Assembly (NCBI RefSeq): GCF_003355495.1 | Contig: NZ_CP031337.1 | Location: 3,097,001 to 3,161,000 of the forward strand | DNA from: Crenobacter cavernae | Lineage (GTDB): Bacteria > Pseudomonadota > Gammaproteobacteria > Burkholderiales > Chromobacteriaceae | Reading direction: 5' to 3' | Length of the DNA stretch: 64,000 bases | In this document: positions 33,742 to 42,118 of the stretch, piece after piece | How positions within the stretch are numbered: the first letter of the stretch is position 1 | Layout: every line of letters starts with the position of its first letter | Notes under the pieces: model-generated | Database searches by the model: none | Told to the model about the DNA's origin: nothing | Seen by the model: the letters and a program-made list of their open reading frames with translations, nothing else | Program-made: the position numbers and the translations under genes

Positions 33742-34983
33742 TCAGGCCGTCTGGTCTGCCAGCTTTCCGTCGCGGCGGTCGCGCATCGCGCCGGCGACCA
33801 CGCGCCGCGACAGGCGCCAGAACGCGAACGTGCACGCGAGCGACAGCACCGCGTAGCCGAAGGGACCGACGCTGAAGTAGCCGTGCTTGAACACCTCGAT
33901 GCCGACCGCGTATACGCCCATCGACAGCATGCCGATCGTCGCCGCGACCGTGCCCTTGCTGACGTCGCTCGCGGTCAGCGCGAAACGGTACAGCACGGCG
34001 TACGACAGCCCCTCGCCGAAGGCCATCAGGCTGACGCCGGCCATCAGGCCGAGCCCGGCCGCCAACGGCGGCAACAGGCTGGTCGCGACCATCACGGCGA
34101 CGCCGAGCAGCAAAAAGAACTGGCCGTAGACCACCGAGCGGCCGAGCGGCACCTTGTCGGCAAGGCGCACGAGCGTGAGGTTGCCGAATATCAGCGCGCC
34201 GAACACCGGGATCTGCGCGAGGCCGTAGTCGACCGGACTCATGTCGGCGCCCTCCATCAGCAACACCGGCGACAGCGCGATCCAGCCCAACAGCGGCAGC
34301 GACATCAAGGGCAGCACCAGCGTCGCGGCGAGAAAGCGCCGGTTGCTCAGCAGCGCGCGGTAGTCGCCGGCGACGCTGCCGACCGACAGCTTGCCCGCCG
34401 GCTTCGCTACTGTTTCCGGCATCTTACGGAGCAGCCCCAGCCACGACACGAAGGCGCAGGCGGCGATCAGGCCGAACACCATGCGCCACGGCCAGTGCGC
34501 GATCAGCGCGGCGCCGGCGAGCGGGCCGACCAAGGGCGCGATCAGCGCGACGTTGGCCATCAACGCGGTCACCTTGACCGCGGCGTTTTCCTCGAATGCC
34601 TCCTGCACCGACGCGTAACCGATCGCGGTGATGAAGCACAGCCCCATGCCCTGCAGCACGCGCAGCGCCATGAAGCTCTCGATGCTCTGTGAGAAGAAGG
34701 TCGCGACGCAGGACACCACGAAGAAGGCGGCGCCGAACAGCATCACCGGACGGCGGCCGATGCGGTCGGACAAGGGGCCGAGCAGCCACTGCAGCATCGC
34801 GCCGCCGACGAGGTAGGCGGTCAGCGACGACGGCACCCAGCCGGAATCGACACCGAACTCGGACACGACCGCCAGCATGCCCGGCTGGATCATGTCGTTG
34901 CCGATGTAGACGGAGAATTCGAACAGCACCAGCGCCAGCGGGAACCACAGCGTGGCGCGGGTCAGCGCGGAGATTTTTTGCAT
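33742..34983 (-). CDS. mdfA: MdfA-family multidrug efflux MFS transporter
   Basis: A 413-residue, 12-helix drug/proton antiporter. It aligns closely with E. coli MdfA in helix 1 (ALVLFEFSVYIGNDMIQPG, including the functional membrane-embedded Glu), motif A (GPLSDRIGRRPVML) and helix 4-5 (ALMANVALIAPLVGP). It is predicted to export cationic and neutral drugs. The leader of about 85 bases contains two strong hairpins (35009-35067 on the plus strand), which may regulate expression. Confidence 0.9.
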   Translation of the reverse strand: MQKISALTRATLWFPLALVLFEFSVYIGNDMIQPGMLAVVSEFGVDSGWVPSSLTAYLVGGAMLQWLLGPLSDRIGRRPVMLFGAAFFVVSCVATFFSQSIESFMALRVLQGMGLCFITAIGYASVQEAFEENAAVKVTALMANVALIAPLVGPLAGAALIAHWPWRMVFGLIAACAFVSWLGLLRKMPETVAKPAGKLSVGSVAGDYRALLSNRRFLAATLVLPLMSLPLLGWIALSPVLLMEGADMSPVDYGLAQIPVFGALIFGNLTLVRLADKVPLGRSVVYGQFFLLLGVAVMVATSLLPPLAAGLGLMAGVSLMAFGEGLSYAVLYRFALTASDVSKGTVAATIGMLSMGVYAVGIEVFKHGYFSVGPFGYAVLSLACTFAFWRLSRRVVAGAMRDRRDGKLADQTA

Positions 34984-35008
34984 AAGGTATCCATACGTAA
35001 AGAACAGA

Positions 35009-35067
35009 AAGCCGCCGGGCTCTTGTGGAGCACAGCGGCTTCGGAGCGGGCGGCGGGATTGCCGCCC
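35009..35067 (-). promoter_or_regulatory. two hairpins in the mdfA leader, candidate attenuator
   Basis: On the minus strand the first hairpin is GGGCGGC/GCCGCCC (35048-35067). It is followed by AAGCCGC/GCGGCTT (35009-35041) and a T-rich stretch (TTTCTGTTCTTT), then the mdfA ATG about 23 bases later. The second hairpin looks like an intrinsic terminator placed before the coding region. Confidence 0.4.
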
Positions 35068-35143
35068 GTCGTGTCAGGCCTTTGAATTATATAGAAATAG
35101 CCAATTTCCGGCTAGCGACCCGCCGCCGATTAATGCCGAATGA

Positions 35144-35977
35144 TTACAGCATCTCGAGTGGCATCTTGTAGTCCGGTGCCGGGAACTCGGCGTCGAGCGC
35201 GGTGAGGTCCTCTTCGTCGAGCACCAGATCGAGCGCCGCACGGTTTTCGGCCACGTGCTCTGCGCGCGCCGCCTTCGGGATCGCGATCACGTTATCGTCG
35301 CGGATCACCCACGACAACGCGACCTGGTAGGGGCTGACGCCGTGCTTGGCGGCGATGTCGGCCAACGCGCCGTCTGCCGGCACGCGGCCCTGTTCGATCG
35401 GGCTGTAGGCCATGATCGGCATCCGACGCTCGCGCGCCCACGGCATCAGGTCGTACTCCGGGCCGCGGCGCGTCAGGTTATAGAGCACCTGGTCGGTCTG
35501 GCAGCGCTCGCCGTCCAAGAGTTCGTACAGCTCGTCCATATCGTCGGTATCGAGGTTGCTGACGCCCCAGTAGCGGATCTTGCCCTCGGCGACCAGCTCC
35601 TCCATCGCGGCGAGGGTGTCGCGGAACGGCACGTTGCCGCGCCAGTGCAGCAGGTACAGATCCAGCCGGTCGGTCTGCAGCCGCTTCAGGCTCTTCTCGC
35701 ACGCCTGCTTGGTGCCCTTCTTCGACGCGTTCCACGGGTAGACCTTGCTGACGAGGAAGGCCTCGTCGCGGCGGCCTGCGAGCGCCTCGCCGACCAGCTC
35801 CTCGGTCGCGCCGTCGCCGTACATCTCGGCGGTGTCGATCAGCGTCATGCCGAGGTCGATGCCGTGTCGCAGCGCGGCGATCTCGTCGGCACGGCGCGAA
35901 CGTTGCTCGCCCATGAACCAGGTGCCCTGGCCGAGCGCCGGCACCTTGACGCCGGAAGGCAGCGTGACGGTTTTCAT
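35144..35977 (-). CDS. aldo/keto reductase
   Basis: A 277-residue NADPH-dependent oxidoreductase with a TIM barrel. The catalytic tetrad is complete: Asp48 and Tyr53 in LIDTAEMYGDG, Lys78 in LVSKVYPW, His111 in LLHWRG. NADPH-binding IPKAARAEHVAENRAAL is near the C-terminus. The start at 35977 (MKTVTLPSG) has GGAGAC directly upstream; a longer frame to 36016 has no better site. It is similar to 2,5-diketogluconate reductase/YeaE-type enzymes; the physiological substrate is unknown. Confidence 0.9.
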   Translation of the reverse strand: MKTVTLPSGVKVPALGQGTWFMGEQRSRRADEIAALRHGIDLGMTLIDTAEMYGDGATEELVGEALAGRRDEAFLVSKVYPWNASKKGTKQACEKSLKRLQTDRLDLYLLHWRGNVPFRDTLAAMEELVAEGKIRYWGVSNLDTDDMDELYELLDGERCQTDQVLYNLTRRGPEYDLMPWARERRMPIMAYSPIEQGRVPADGALADIAAKHGVSPYQVALSWVIRDDNVIAIPKAARAEHVAENRAALDLVLDEEDLTALDAEFPAPDYKMPLEML

Positions 35978-36087
35978 AATGTCTCCTTGTTTTGGTTCCG
36001 TGATCTTGGCCGCCATTGTAGGGCGATGCCGGCTCAGGGAAAAAGCGAGTAAAATACTCGGGTATTTCCATCCCCGGCGCCGCTGCC

Positions 36088-37239
36088 ATGCTGTCCAGAC
36101 TGAGCAAACTTTTTTCCGATTCCGCCAAGGAGCCCTCGCCCGCCATGCCCGAACTGACCGATGCCCAGGTGCTCGACGCCGTCGCCGGCCTCGTCGACCC
36201 GAACACCGGCAAGACCTATACCGCGAGCCGCGCGGTGAAGAATGTGAAGATCAGCGACGCCGCCGTCACGCTCGACGTGGTGCTCGCCTACCCGGCGCAA
36301 AGCCAGTTCGCGCGCGTACGCGGCGAATTCGAAGCCGCGATCGCACCGGTCGCCGGCGGCCGCGCGGTCTCGGCCAACGTGCGTAGCGAGATCGTCAGCC
36401 ACTCGGTGCAGCGCGGCGTGACGCTGTTGCCGGGCGTGAAGAACATCGTCGCGGTCGCCTCGGGCAAGGGCGGCGTCGGCAAGTCGACCACCGCCGCCAA
36501 CCTCGCGCTGGCGCTCGCCGCCGAGGGCGCGCGCGTCGGCATCCTCGACGCCGACATCTACGGCCCGTCGCAGCCGCTGATGATGGGCCTGGCCGGCCAG
36601 CGCCCCGAGACCGAAGACGGCAAGCACCTGATCCCGATCGAAAACTACGGCATCCAGACCATGTCGATCGGCTACCTGGTCGACCCGGACCAGGCGATGG
36701 TGTGGCGCGGCCCGATGGTCAGCCAGGCGCTGCAGCAATTGCTGAACGACACGCGCTGGAACGACCTCGACTACCTGCTGATCGACATGCCGCCGGGCAC
36801 CGGCGACATCCAGCTGACCTTGTCGCAGAAGGTGCCGGTGACCGGCGCGGTGATCGTCACCACGCCGCAGGACATCGCGCTTCTGGATGCGAGGAAGGGC
36901 GTGACCATGTTCCAGAAGGTCGGCGTGCCCATCATCGGCCTCGTCGAGAACATGGCGACCCATATCTGCTCGAACTGCGGCCACGCCGAGCCGATCTTCG
37001 GCGAGGGCGGCGCGGAAAAGATGGCGGCCGACTTCGGCGTCGAAGTCCTCGGCTCCTTGCCGCTCGACATCGGCATCCGTCTCGCGGTCGACGAGGGCAA
37101 GCCGACCGTCGCCGCCGACCCCGACGGCCAGGTCGCCGAACTCTACAAGGCGATCGCGCGCCGCGTCGCGGTCAAGGTCGGCGAGAAGGCGCAGGACTTC
37201 TCGACCAAGTTCCCGAAGATCGTGATCCAGAACAACTGA
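36088..37239 (+). CDS. apbC: iron-sulfur cluster carrier protein ApbC/Mrp
   Basis: A 383-residue P-loop ATPase. An N-terminal MIP18-like domain (about 28-115) is followed by the deviant Walker A SGKGGVGKSTT (from residue 125). The cluster-binding CxxC is CSNCG. It inserts or carries [4Fe-4S] clusters to apoproteins in the cytoplasm. The first ~25 residues may be an extension; an internal Met (MPELTDAQ, residue 26) is also possible. It is monocistronic with a strong terminator. A copy of CTCGGCCAA is at 36369. Confidence 0.94.
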   Translation: MLSRLSKLFSDSAKEPSPAMPELTDAQVLDAVAGLVDPNTGKTYTASRAVKNVKISDAAVTLDVVLAYPAQSQFARVRGEFEAAIAPVAGGRAVSANVRSEIVSHSVQRGVTLLPGVKNIVAVASGKGGVGKSTTAANLALALAAEGARVGILDADIYGPSQPLMMGLAGQRPETEDGKHLIPIENYGIQTMSIGYLVDPDQAMVWRGPMVSQALQQLLNDTRWNDLDYLLIDMPPGTGDIQLTLSQKVPVTGAVIVTTPQDIALLDARKGVTMFQKVGVPIIGLVENMATHICSNCGHAEPIFGEGGAEKMAADFGVEVLGSLPLDIGIRLAVDEGKPTVAADPDGQVAELYKAIARRVAVKVGEKAQDFSTKFPKIVIQNN

Positions 37240-37254
37240 TAGCGCTTCTGCTAC

Positions 37255-37290
37255 AAAAAACGGCCTGCTCGCTGCGGGCCGTTTTGCTTT
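37255..37290 (+). terminator. terminator of apbC
   Basis: A 9-bp stem ACGGCCTGC/GCGGGCCGT (one T-G pair) with a 5-base loop, preceded by an A run and followed by TTTTGCTTTT. Confidence 0.93.
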
Positions 37291-37426
37291 TACGCTCGAA
37301 ATGATTTTTGCCGTAAGGCCAGGGCTCAGCGCCTTCCAAGAGCGGCACGGACGATCCGGCTCGGCCAACGTCGATCCGAAAACGCTATCATGACAAACCG
37401 CCCTTTTCCCTGAGAGAGAGCCAGGC

Positions 37427-37891
37427 ATGACCCCGTTCCGCTCCCTTAGCTTGCGCGTCGCCGGCCTCGCGCTGATGCTCGGACTCGGCGCCGCCCACGC
37501 CGCGCCGGACTGCAAAGACGCCGCCGCCACGGTCAACCGCGACACCGGCCGCCAGCTCGACGAAAGACAGCTCGCCGACGTGCTCGTCAGCCTGAACCGC
37601 AGCGGCCGGCTGCCCGCCAGCTTCGTCACCAAGCGCGAGGCGCGTGAGGCCGGCTGGCGCCCCGGGCGCAGCCTGTGGAGCGTGCAGGCGCTTTACGGCA
37701 ACTCGATAGGCGGCGACCGCTTCGGCAACCGCGAGCGACGCCTGCCCATTGATGCCTGGCGCGAGGCCGACCTCGACTACCGCGGCGGCAAGCGCAACGC
37801 CAAGCGGCTGTTGTTCGCCGACTCGGGGCGGCGCTTCGTCACCGTCGACCACTACCAGACCTTCCGGGAGATCCCGCCATGCCGCCGATGA
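37427..37891 (+). CDS. barnase-like secreted ribonuclease
   Basis: A 154-residue protein with a Sec signal (cut near AAHAAP, residue 26) and a barnase domain. Alignment with Bacillus barnase is close over the last 90 residues. The active-site residues are all present: Lys69 (barnase Lys27, in FVTKREA), Arg102 (Arg59), Glu113 (Glu73, in WREADLDY), Arg123 and Arg127 (Arg83/87) and His142 (His102, in VDHYQTF). It cleaves RNA after purines if active. The barstar-like inhibitor gene overlaps its 3' end. An exported RNase with a cytoplasmic inhibitor is the classic barnase-barstar arrangement. Confidence 0.92.
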   Translation: MTPFRSLSLRVAGLALMLGLGAAHAAPDCKDAAATVNRDTGRQLDERQLADVLVSLNRSGRLPASFVTKREAREAGWRPGRSLWSVQALYGNSIGGDRFGNRERRLPIDAWREADLDYRGGKRNAKRLLFADSGRRFVTVDHYQTFREIPPCRR

Positions 37892-38160
37892 AAACCTGCC
37901 TGATCGAGAAGGTCGACACCCTCAACGAGCTCTACGACGCGCTGATCGCGCAGCTCGACCTGCCCGCGCACTTCGGCCGCAACCTCGACGCGCTGTTCGA
38001 CTGCCTGTCGGCCGACGTCGAAGGGCCGTTCACCATCGAATGGCGCAACACGGACGCGGCGCGTACCGCGCTCGGGGCGACGGTCTACGCGAAGGTGATC
38101 GATCTCTTGCGCGAGGTCGCCGACGAACGCGACGACGTCACGCTGCGCCTCGAACCCTGA
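37879..38160 (+). CDS. barstar-family ribonuclease inhibitor
   Basis: A 93-residue cytoplasmic protein of the barstar fold (LNELYDALIAQLDLPAHFGRNLDALFDCLSAD, with the helix that plugs the RNase active site). The ATG at 37879 has CGGGAG at an 8-base distance, and a second in-frame ATG lies at 37888. It overlaps the RNase gene by 13 bases, so toxin and inhibitor are made together. It protects the producer from its own RNase before export. Confidence 0.9.
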   Translation: MPPMKTCLIEKVDTLNELYDALIAQLDLPAHFGRNLDALFDCLSADVEGPFTIEWRNTDAARTALGATVYAKVIDLLREVADERDDVTLRLEP

Positions 38161-38172
38161 GGCGCGCCCACG

Positions 38173-38204
38173 AAAAAAGCCGGCCCGTTTGGCCGGCTCT
38201 TTTC
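38173..38204 (+). terminator. terminator of the RNase/inhibitor pair
   Basis: An 8-bp stem AGCCGGCC/GGCCGGCT with a 5-base loop. A runs before and T runs after mean it may work in both directions, also for the convergent aminotransferase. Confidence 0.92.
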
Positions 38205-38218
38205 ATTCCCGCTGCGAC

Positions 38219-39373
38219 TCACAGACGCGCGATCCGTTCGACCGCCTCGGCCAACCTGTCGACGCCGGTCGTGTACGCGATGCGTACATGCTTGTCAGCA
38301 CGATAAGATCCGAAATCGAGCCCCGGCGTGATCGCGACGTTGGCCTCTTCGAGGAGGCGTGCGCAGTAGGCGAGGCTGTCGTCGGTGACGGCGCTGACAT
38401 CGGCATACAGGTAGAACGCGCCGTCCGGCACCACCGGCACGGTCCAGCCCAGGCGCGGCAAGGCGTCGACCAGGAAGTCGCGGCGGCGCGCGAATTCGGC
38501 GCGGCGTTGTTCCAACAAGGCGATGGTGTCCGGCTCGAACGCGGCGAGCGCCGCCGCCTGCGCCGGTGCGGGCGCGCACAGGTAGAGGTTCTGCGCGAGC
38601 CGCGTCGCGGGCTCGGCCAACCCTTCGGGCACCACCAGCCAGCCTAGGCGCCAGCCGGTCATCTGGAAGTACTTCGAGAAGCTGTTGATCACCAGCGCGT
38701 CGTCGGCGACCTGCAAGGCGCTGGCCGCGTCGAGCCCATAGCTCAGGCCATGGTAGATCTCGTCGACGATCAGCGTGCCGCCCTTCGCGCGGCAGACCTC
38801 GGCCAACGTTTGGATTTCTGAAGCCGACAGCACGCCGCCGGTCGGGTTGGCCGGGCTCGCGACCATCGCCGCGACGGTGCGCTCGCCCCAGGCCTCGGCC
38901 AACATCGCCGCCGTCAACTGGTAGCGCGACGCGGGCCCGGCCGCCAGCGTCACCGGCGTGCCGCCGTACAGGCTGACAAAGTGGCGGTTGCACGGGTAGG
39001 TCGGGTCGGCCATCACCACCTCGTCGCCGTCGCCGACCAGCATCGCCAGCGCCACCATCAGCGCGCCGGACGCGCCCGGCGTCACCAGGATGCGCTCGGG
39101 CGACACGTCGACCCCGTAGCGGTCTGCATACCAGCGCGCGATCGCCTCGCGCAGCGCGGGCAGCCCCTGCGCCGCGCTGTAGAAGGTCTGCCCCTCGGCC
39201 AACGCCCGCCGGCCCGCTTCAATGATCGCCGACGGCGTGCCGAAGTCGGGCTCGCCGACCTCCAGGTGGATCACGTCGTGCCCGGCCGCCTCCCTTCTCC
39301 GCGCCGCCTCCAGAATCGCCATCACCCGGAACGGGGCGATCGCCTGCATACGCTCGGCCAACTTCAAAACCAC
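38219..39373 (-). CDS. PLP-dependent aminotransferase, class I/II
   Basis: A 384-residue fold-type I enzyme resembling aspartate/alanine aminotransferases. The PLP lysine is in NSFSKYFQMTGWRLGW; other hallmarks are VTPGASGAL, the Asn in ASPANPTGG and the Asp-Tyr in VDEIYHG. The C-terminal Arg in HVRIAYTT binds the substrate carboxylate. Start: GTG at 39373 is only 3 bases from AAGGAG, and the TTG at 39367 fits the spacing better. The gene is unusually rich in the repeated 9-mer (38246, 38612, 38798, 38894, 39194, 39353). The exact substrate is open. Confidence 0.88.
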   Translation of the reverse strand: MVLKLAERMQAIAPFRVMAILEAARRREAAGHDVIHLEVGEPDFGTPSAIIEAGRRALAEGQTFYSAAQGLPALREAIARWYADRYGVDVSPERILVTPGASGALMVALAMLVGDGDEVVMADPTYPCNRHFVSLYGGTPVTLAAGPASRYQLTAAMLAEAWGERTVAAMVASPANPTGGVLSASEIQTLAEVCRAKGGTLIVDEIYHGLSYGLDAASALQVADDALVINSFSKYFQMTGWRLGWLVVPEGLAEPATRLAQNLYLCAPAPAQAAALAAFEPDTIALLEQRRAEFARRRDFLVDALPRLGWTVPVVPDGAFYLYADVSAVTDDSLAYCARLLEEANVAITPGLDFGSYRADKHVRIAYTTGVDRLAEAVERIARL

Positions 39374-39458
39374 ACTCCTTGTACGCGGGGGATGACAAAC
39401 GGGACGCCATCGCCCAACCTGAGAAGGTCGAGTTTACCAACCCGAAGAGGAGCTCACC

Positions 39459-39788
39459 ATGGCAGGAAAGTTCGAAGTGAAAACCGCCAAAGACGGCCAG
39501 TTCATGTTCAACCTGAAAGCCGGCAACGGCCAGGTCATCCTCACCAGCGAACTGTACAAGACCCACGCAGCCGCGCTGAACGGCGTCGAGTCGGTCAAAA
39601 AGAACGCCCCCGACGACGCGCACTACGAACGGCGCGAGAACAAGAACGGCGAACCCTACTTCATCCTGAAGGCCGCCAACCACCAGGAAATCGGCCGCAG
39701 CGAGTACTACAGCAGCAAGGCGGCGCTGGAAAACGGCATCGAGTCGGTAAAAAAACACGCGCCGGACGCCACAGTGGTCGATATCTGA
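39459..39788 (+). CDS. yegP: YegP/UPF0339 (DUF1508) tandem-repeat protein
   Basis: A 109-residue protein made of two DUF1508 repeats (about 1-54 and 55-109). Each has the pattern F-x-L-K-A followed by S-E-x-Y and AAxxGIESVKK. The family is a small soluble beta-alpha protein of unknown function. AGAGGAG lies 7 bases before the ATG. It is monocistronic, and a tRNA promoter begins 20 bases after its stop. Confidence 0.9.
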   Translation: MAGKFEVKTAKDGQFMFNLKAGNGQVILTSELYKTHAAALNGVESVKKNAPDDAHYERRENKNGEPYFILKAANHQEIGRSEYYSSKAALENGIESVKKHAPDATVVDI

Positions 39789-39808
39789 ATGCCGTATGAA
39801 AAAAACCG

Positions 39809-39837
39809 TTGACAAGCACGGTCGGGTTTTCTATACT
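39809..39837 (+). promoter_or_regulatory. promoter of tRNA-Ser
   Basis: Consensus TTGACA (39809-39814), a 17-base spacer and TATACT (39832-39837), 18 bases before the mature tRNA. Confidence 0.92.
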
Positions 39838-39855
39838 GCGCCCCACTGATTCAGC

Positions 39856-39953
<98 letters not shown>

Positions 39954-39960
39954 AATGAAG

Positions 39961-39991
39961 ACCCGCACACCGCAAAGGTTTGCGGGTTTTT
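39961..39991 (+). terminator. terminator after tRNA-Ser (island side)
   Basis: ACCCGCA/TGCGGGT stem with T run. It ends transcription from the tRNA promoter into the island. Confidence 0.75.
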
Positions 39992-40464
39992 CATTTTCTC
40001 TTACCCACAAATCTACCCACAAAATTCTGCCGCTTAAGTCCGCCCCTTCAAGCGCGCGGCAACGCCTTCCCTGCTAAAATTCTGCCTAACATCCTGTCAG
40101 CTCCACGCAACTCTCTTGACTCTCCTCGGTCGGCCACCCCGATCAGACCCCGCCATTCTCGATCTGGACATCATTAAATCGCCCCGTTATACCTAATTTT
40201 TGGCATGACCCGTGGCGAGTGGTCTGTCCCGGCGGGCGGAGGACCGTTGGTTAAGCGCGAAACCACACCGGCAAGGAGACCACACTTGAGGTCCGCCTTC
40301 TCCGGATCATAAAGCGTTTGCACGCGGAAGTGACCCCGCACATCTGTTGGCTTGGCCACATTATGTTTCCCTGTGCTGGTCAACTAATGGTTCTGGCCAC
40401 ACTTTGCTCTAGTCTCTGCGTTTCTTCTCGCGAACCGAACCCGGCGTAAACCCGCCGGGGCGGC
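39992..40464. other. left end of the island, no supported gene
   Basis: The short frames here lack start signals and family resemblance. The stretch begins with ACCCACAAATCTACCCACAAAA, a direct repeat of ACCCACAAA/TACCCACAAA near the att site that may be an arm-type recombinase site. Nothing else stands out. Confidence 0.5.
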
Positions 40465-41202
40465 TCACGGGGCGCGCACGGTCAGTCCTTCGCTGATGAG
40501 GGCTTGGCGTAGCAGTTGGGCAAAGGCCACGGCATCGGCGCCATCGCCATGGAGACAGACCGTCTGTGCATGAATGGGGATGGAGGTACCATCCAGCGCG
40601 GTAACGGTAGACGTGCGGATCATTTGCAGCGTCTGGGCGAGGGCCGCGTCGGCATCCTCGATGACGGCCCCGGGTATGCCACGCGGCGCCAGCGAGCCGT
40701 CGGCGAGATAGGCCCGGTCGGCAAAGACCTCTTCGACAGCGGTCAGGCCGGCACTGCGGGCGGCCGCGACGAGTTCGCTACCGGCCAGTCCAACGAGCTT
40801 CAGCCCGGGGTCTGCGTCCCGGACTGCTGTGGCGATGGCGGTAGCCAATGCGCGGTCTTTTGCGGCCTGATTGTAGAGGGCGCCGTGAGGCTTGACGTGA
40901 TTCAGGTGCAAGCCTTCCGTCCGGGCCAGTGCCATCAGTCCGCCAATCTGGAACAGCACGCCGTTGTAGACCGTGTCAGGGGGCAAATCGAGATTACGGC
41001 GCCCGAAGTGTTCACGATCGGGGTAGCCCGGGTGAGCACCGACCGACACGCCCCGTTCGCGCGCCGCGCGCAACACCCTGCGCATCGTGTCAGTATCGCC
41101 GGCGTGCCAGCCGCAGGCGATGCTGATGGAGCTGACACAATCGAGGATCGCGTCGTCGTTCCCGCAGCCTTCACCCACGTCCGCATTCAGATCGATGTCC
41201 AT
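40465..41202 (-). CDS. pxpA: 5-oxoprolinase subunit A (LamB/YcsF family)
   Basis: A 245-residue TIM-barrel-like protein with the family start MDIDLNADVGEGCGNDDAIL, followed by SIACGWHAGD and VGAHPGYPD. Together with PxpB and PxpC it cleaves 5-oxoproline (pyroglutamate) to glutamate with ATP. The start at 41202 is set by homology and an AGGAAG site; the longer frame has no support. It overlaps the 3' end of pxpC by 32 bases. The order on the minus strand is B-C-A. Confidence 0.93.
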   Translation of the reverse strand: MDIDLNADVGEGCGNDDAILDCVSSISIACGWHAGDTDTMRRVLRAARERGVSVGAHPGYPDREHFGRRNLDLPPDTVYNGVLFQIGGLMALARTEGLHLNHVKPHGALYNQAAKDRALATAIATAVRDADPGLKLVGLAGSELVAAARSAGLTAVEEVFADRAYLADGSLAPRGIPGAVIEDADAALAQTLQMIRTSTVTALDGTSIPIHAQTVCLHGDGADAVAFAQLLRQALISEGLTVRAP

Positions 41203-42118
41203 ATGCTTCCTGTTCAAAGAGGTCCAACTTATCGCGTGATTGTTGTAAGGCTTGGACCGCGTCAGCCTCAGTGCAACAGGCAAAACGCAGCCGCGCGCCG
41301 GGGCGGGCTTGCGCGAGCTTCCATAGGTCGGCTTCGATGACGACGGCGATACGCGGATAGCCGCCGGTGGTTTGGGCGTCGGCCAACAGCACAATGGGCT
41401 GGCCGTTGGGCGGTACTTGCACGACGCCGGGTAGTACACCGTGCGAGAGCAAGTCGTCGCCGGCTTCGCGAATCAACGGTTCACCTTGTAAGCGATAGCC
41501 CATGCGGTTGCTTTGCGGCGAAACCGCCCATTCGCTGTTCCAGAAAATATCCCGTGATTCGGGTGAAAACTCGTCGTATTCCGGTCCGGGGATCGACCTA
41601 AGCGCAGGCGACCATACCGGCAGACGGCATCCGATGCGTCCTTTTAGGGGGACGGGCTCACCCTGGTTCAGGTGGTCGCCGGCCCGTAGGGCGCGGCCTT
41701 GATGCCCGCCGAAGCCTGCCTTGATATCGGTAGCGCGCGAGCCCAGCACCGGCGGAACGTCGATGCCACCGTCCACGGCCAGATAAGCCCGCATGCCTTG
41801 CCGACAACCATGCAGGGTCAGCACCTGCCCAGCACGCACTCCTTGCCGCCAGCCGCTCCTCACCGGGGCATCATCGAGCGTGCCGTCAAAGTCGGCGCCG
41901 GTGAGCGCCAAGAAGCCAGCGCGGTGAAAGCGGATGACAACCGGCCCAATGACGATTTCCAGGCCGGCGGCACCTTCCGGATTGCCGACGAGACGGTTCG
42001 CGAGTCGCAGTGCGGGCCTGTCCAGCGCGCCACTCACGGCGATGCCCAAATGTCGCAAGCCTTGGCGCCCCAGGTCTTGCACCGTGGTCTGGACGCCGGG
42101 GCGAAGGATCTCAAGCAC
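41171..42118 (-). CDS. pxpC: 5-oxoprolinase subunit C (KipA/carboxyltransferase-like)
   Basis: A 315-residue subunit of the PxpABC 5-oxoprolinase. It begins with LEILRPGVQTTVQDLGRQGLRHLGIAVSGALD, a conserved start of the KipA/biotin-dependent carboxyltransferase-2 fold, and contains RIAVVIEADLWKLAQ near the end. GTG at 42118 is chosen by homology; it overlaps the stop of pxpB by 8 bases. Normal length. Confidence 0.92.
   Translation of the reverse strand: MLEILRPGVQTTVQDLGRQGLRHLGIAVSGALDRPALRLANRLVGNPEGAAGLEIVIGPVVIRFHRAGFLALTGADFDGTLDDAPVRSGWRQGVRAGQVLTLHGCRQGMRAYLAVDGGIDVPPVLGSRATDIKAGFGGHQGRALRAGDHLNQGEPVPLKGRIGCRLPVWSPALRSIPGPEYDEFSPESRDIFWNSEWAVSPQSNRMGYRLQGEPLIREAGDDLLSHGVLPGVVQVPPNGQPIVLLADAQTTGGYPRIAVVIEADLWKLAQARPGARLRFACCTEADAVQALQQSRDKLDLFEQEAYGHRSECGRG

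Noticed and set aside
40174..40383. 69-residue minus-strand frame at the left end of the island
   Set aside because: No ribosome-binding site, no recognisable family and no support from neighbours.
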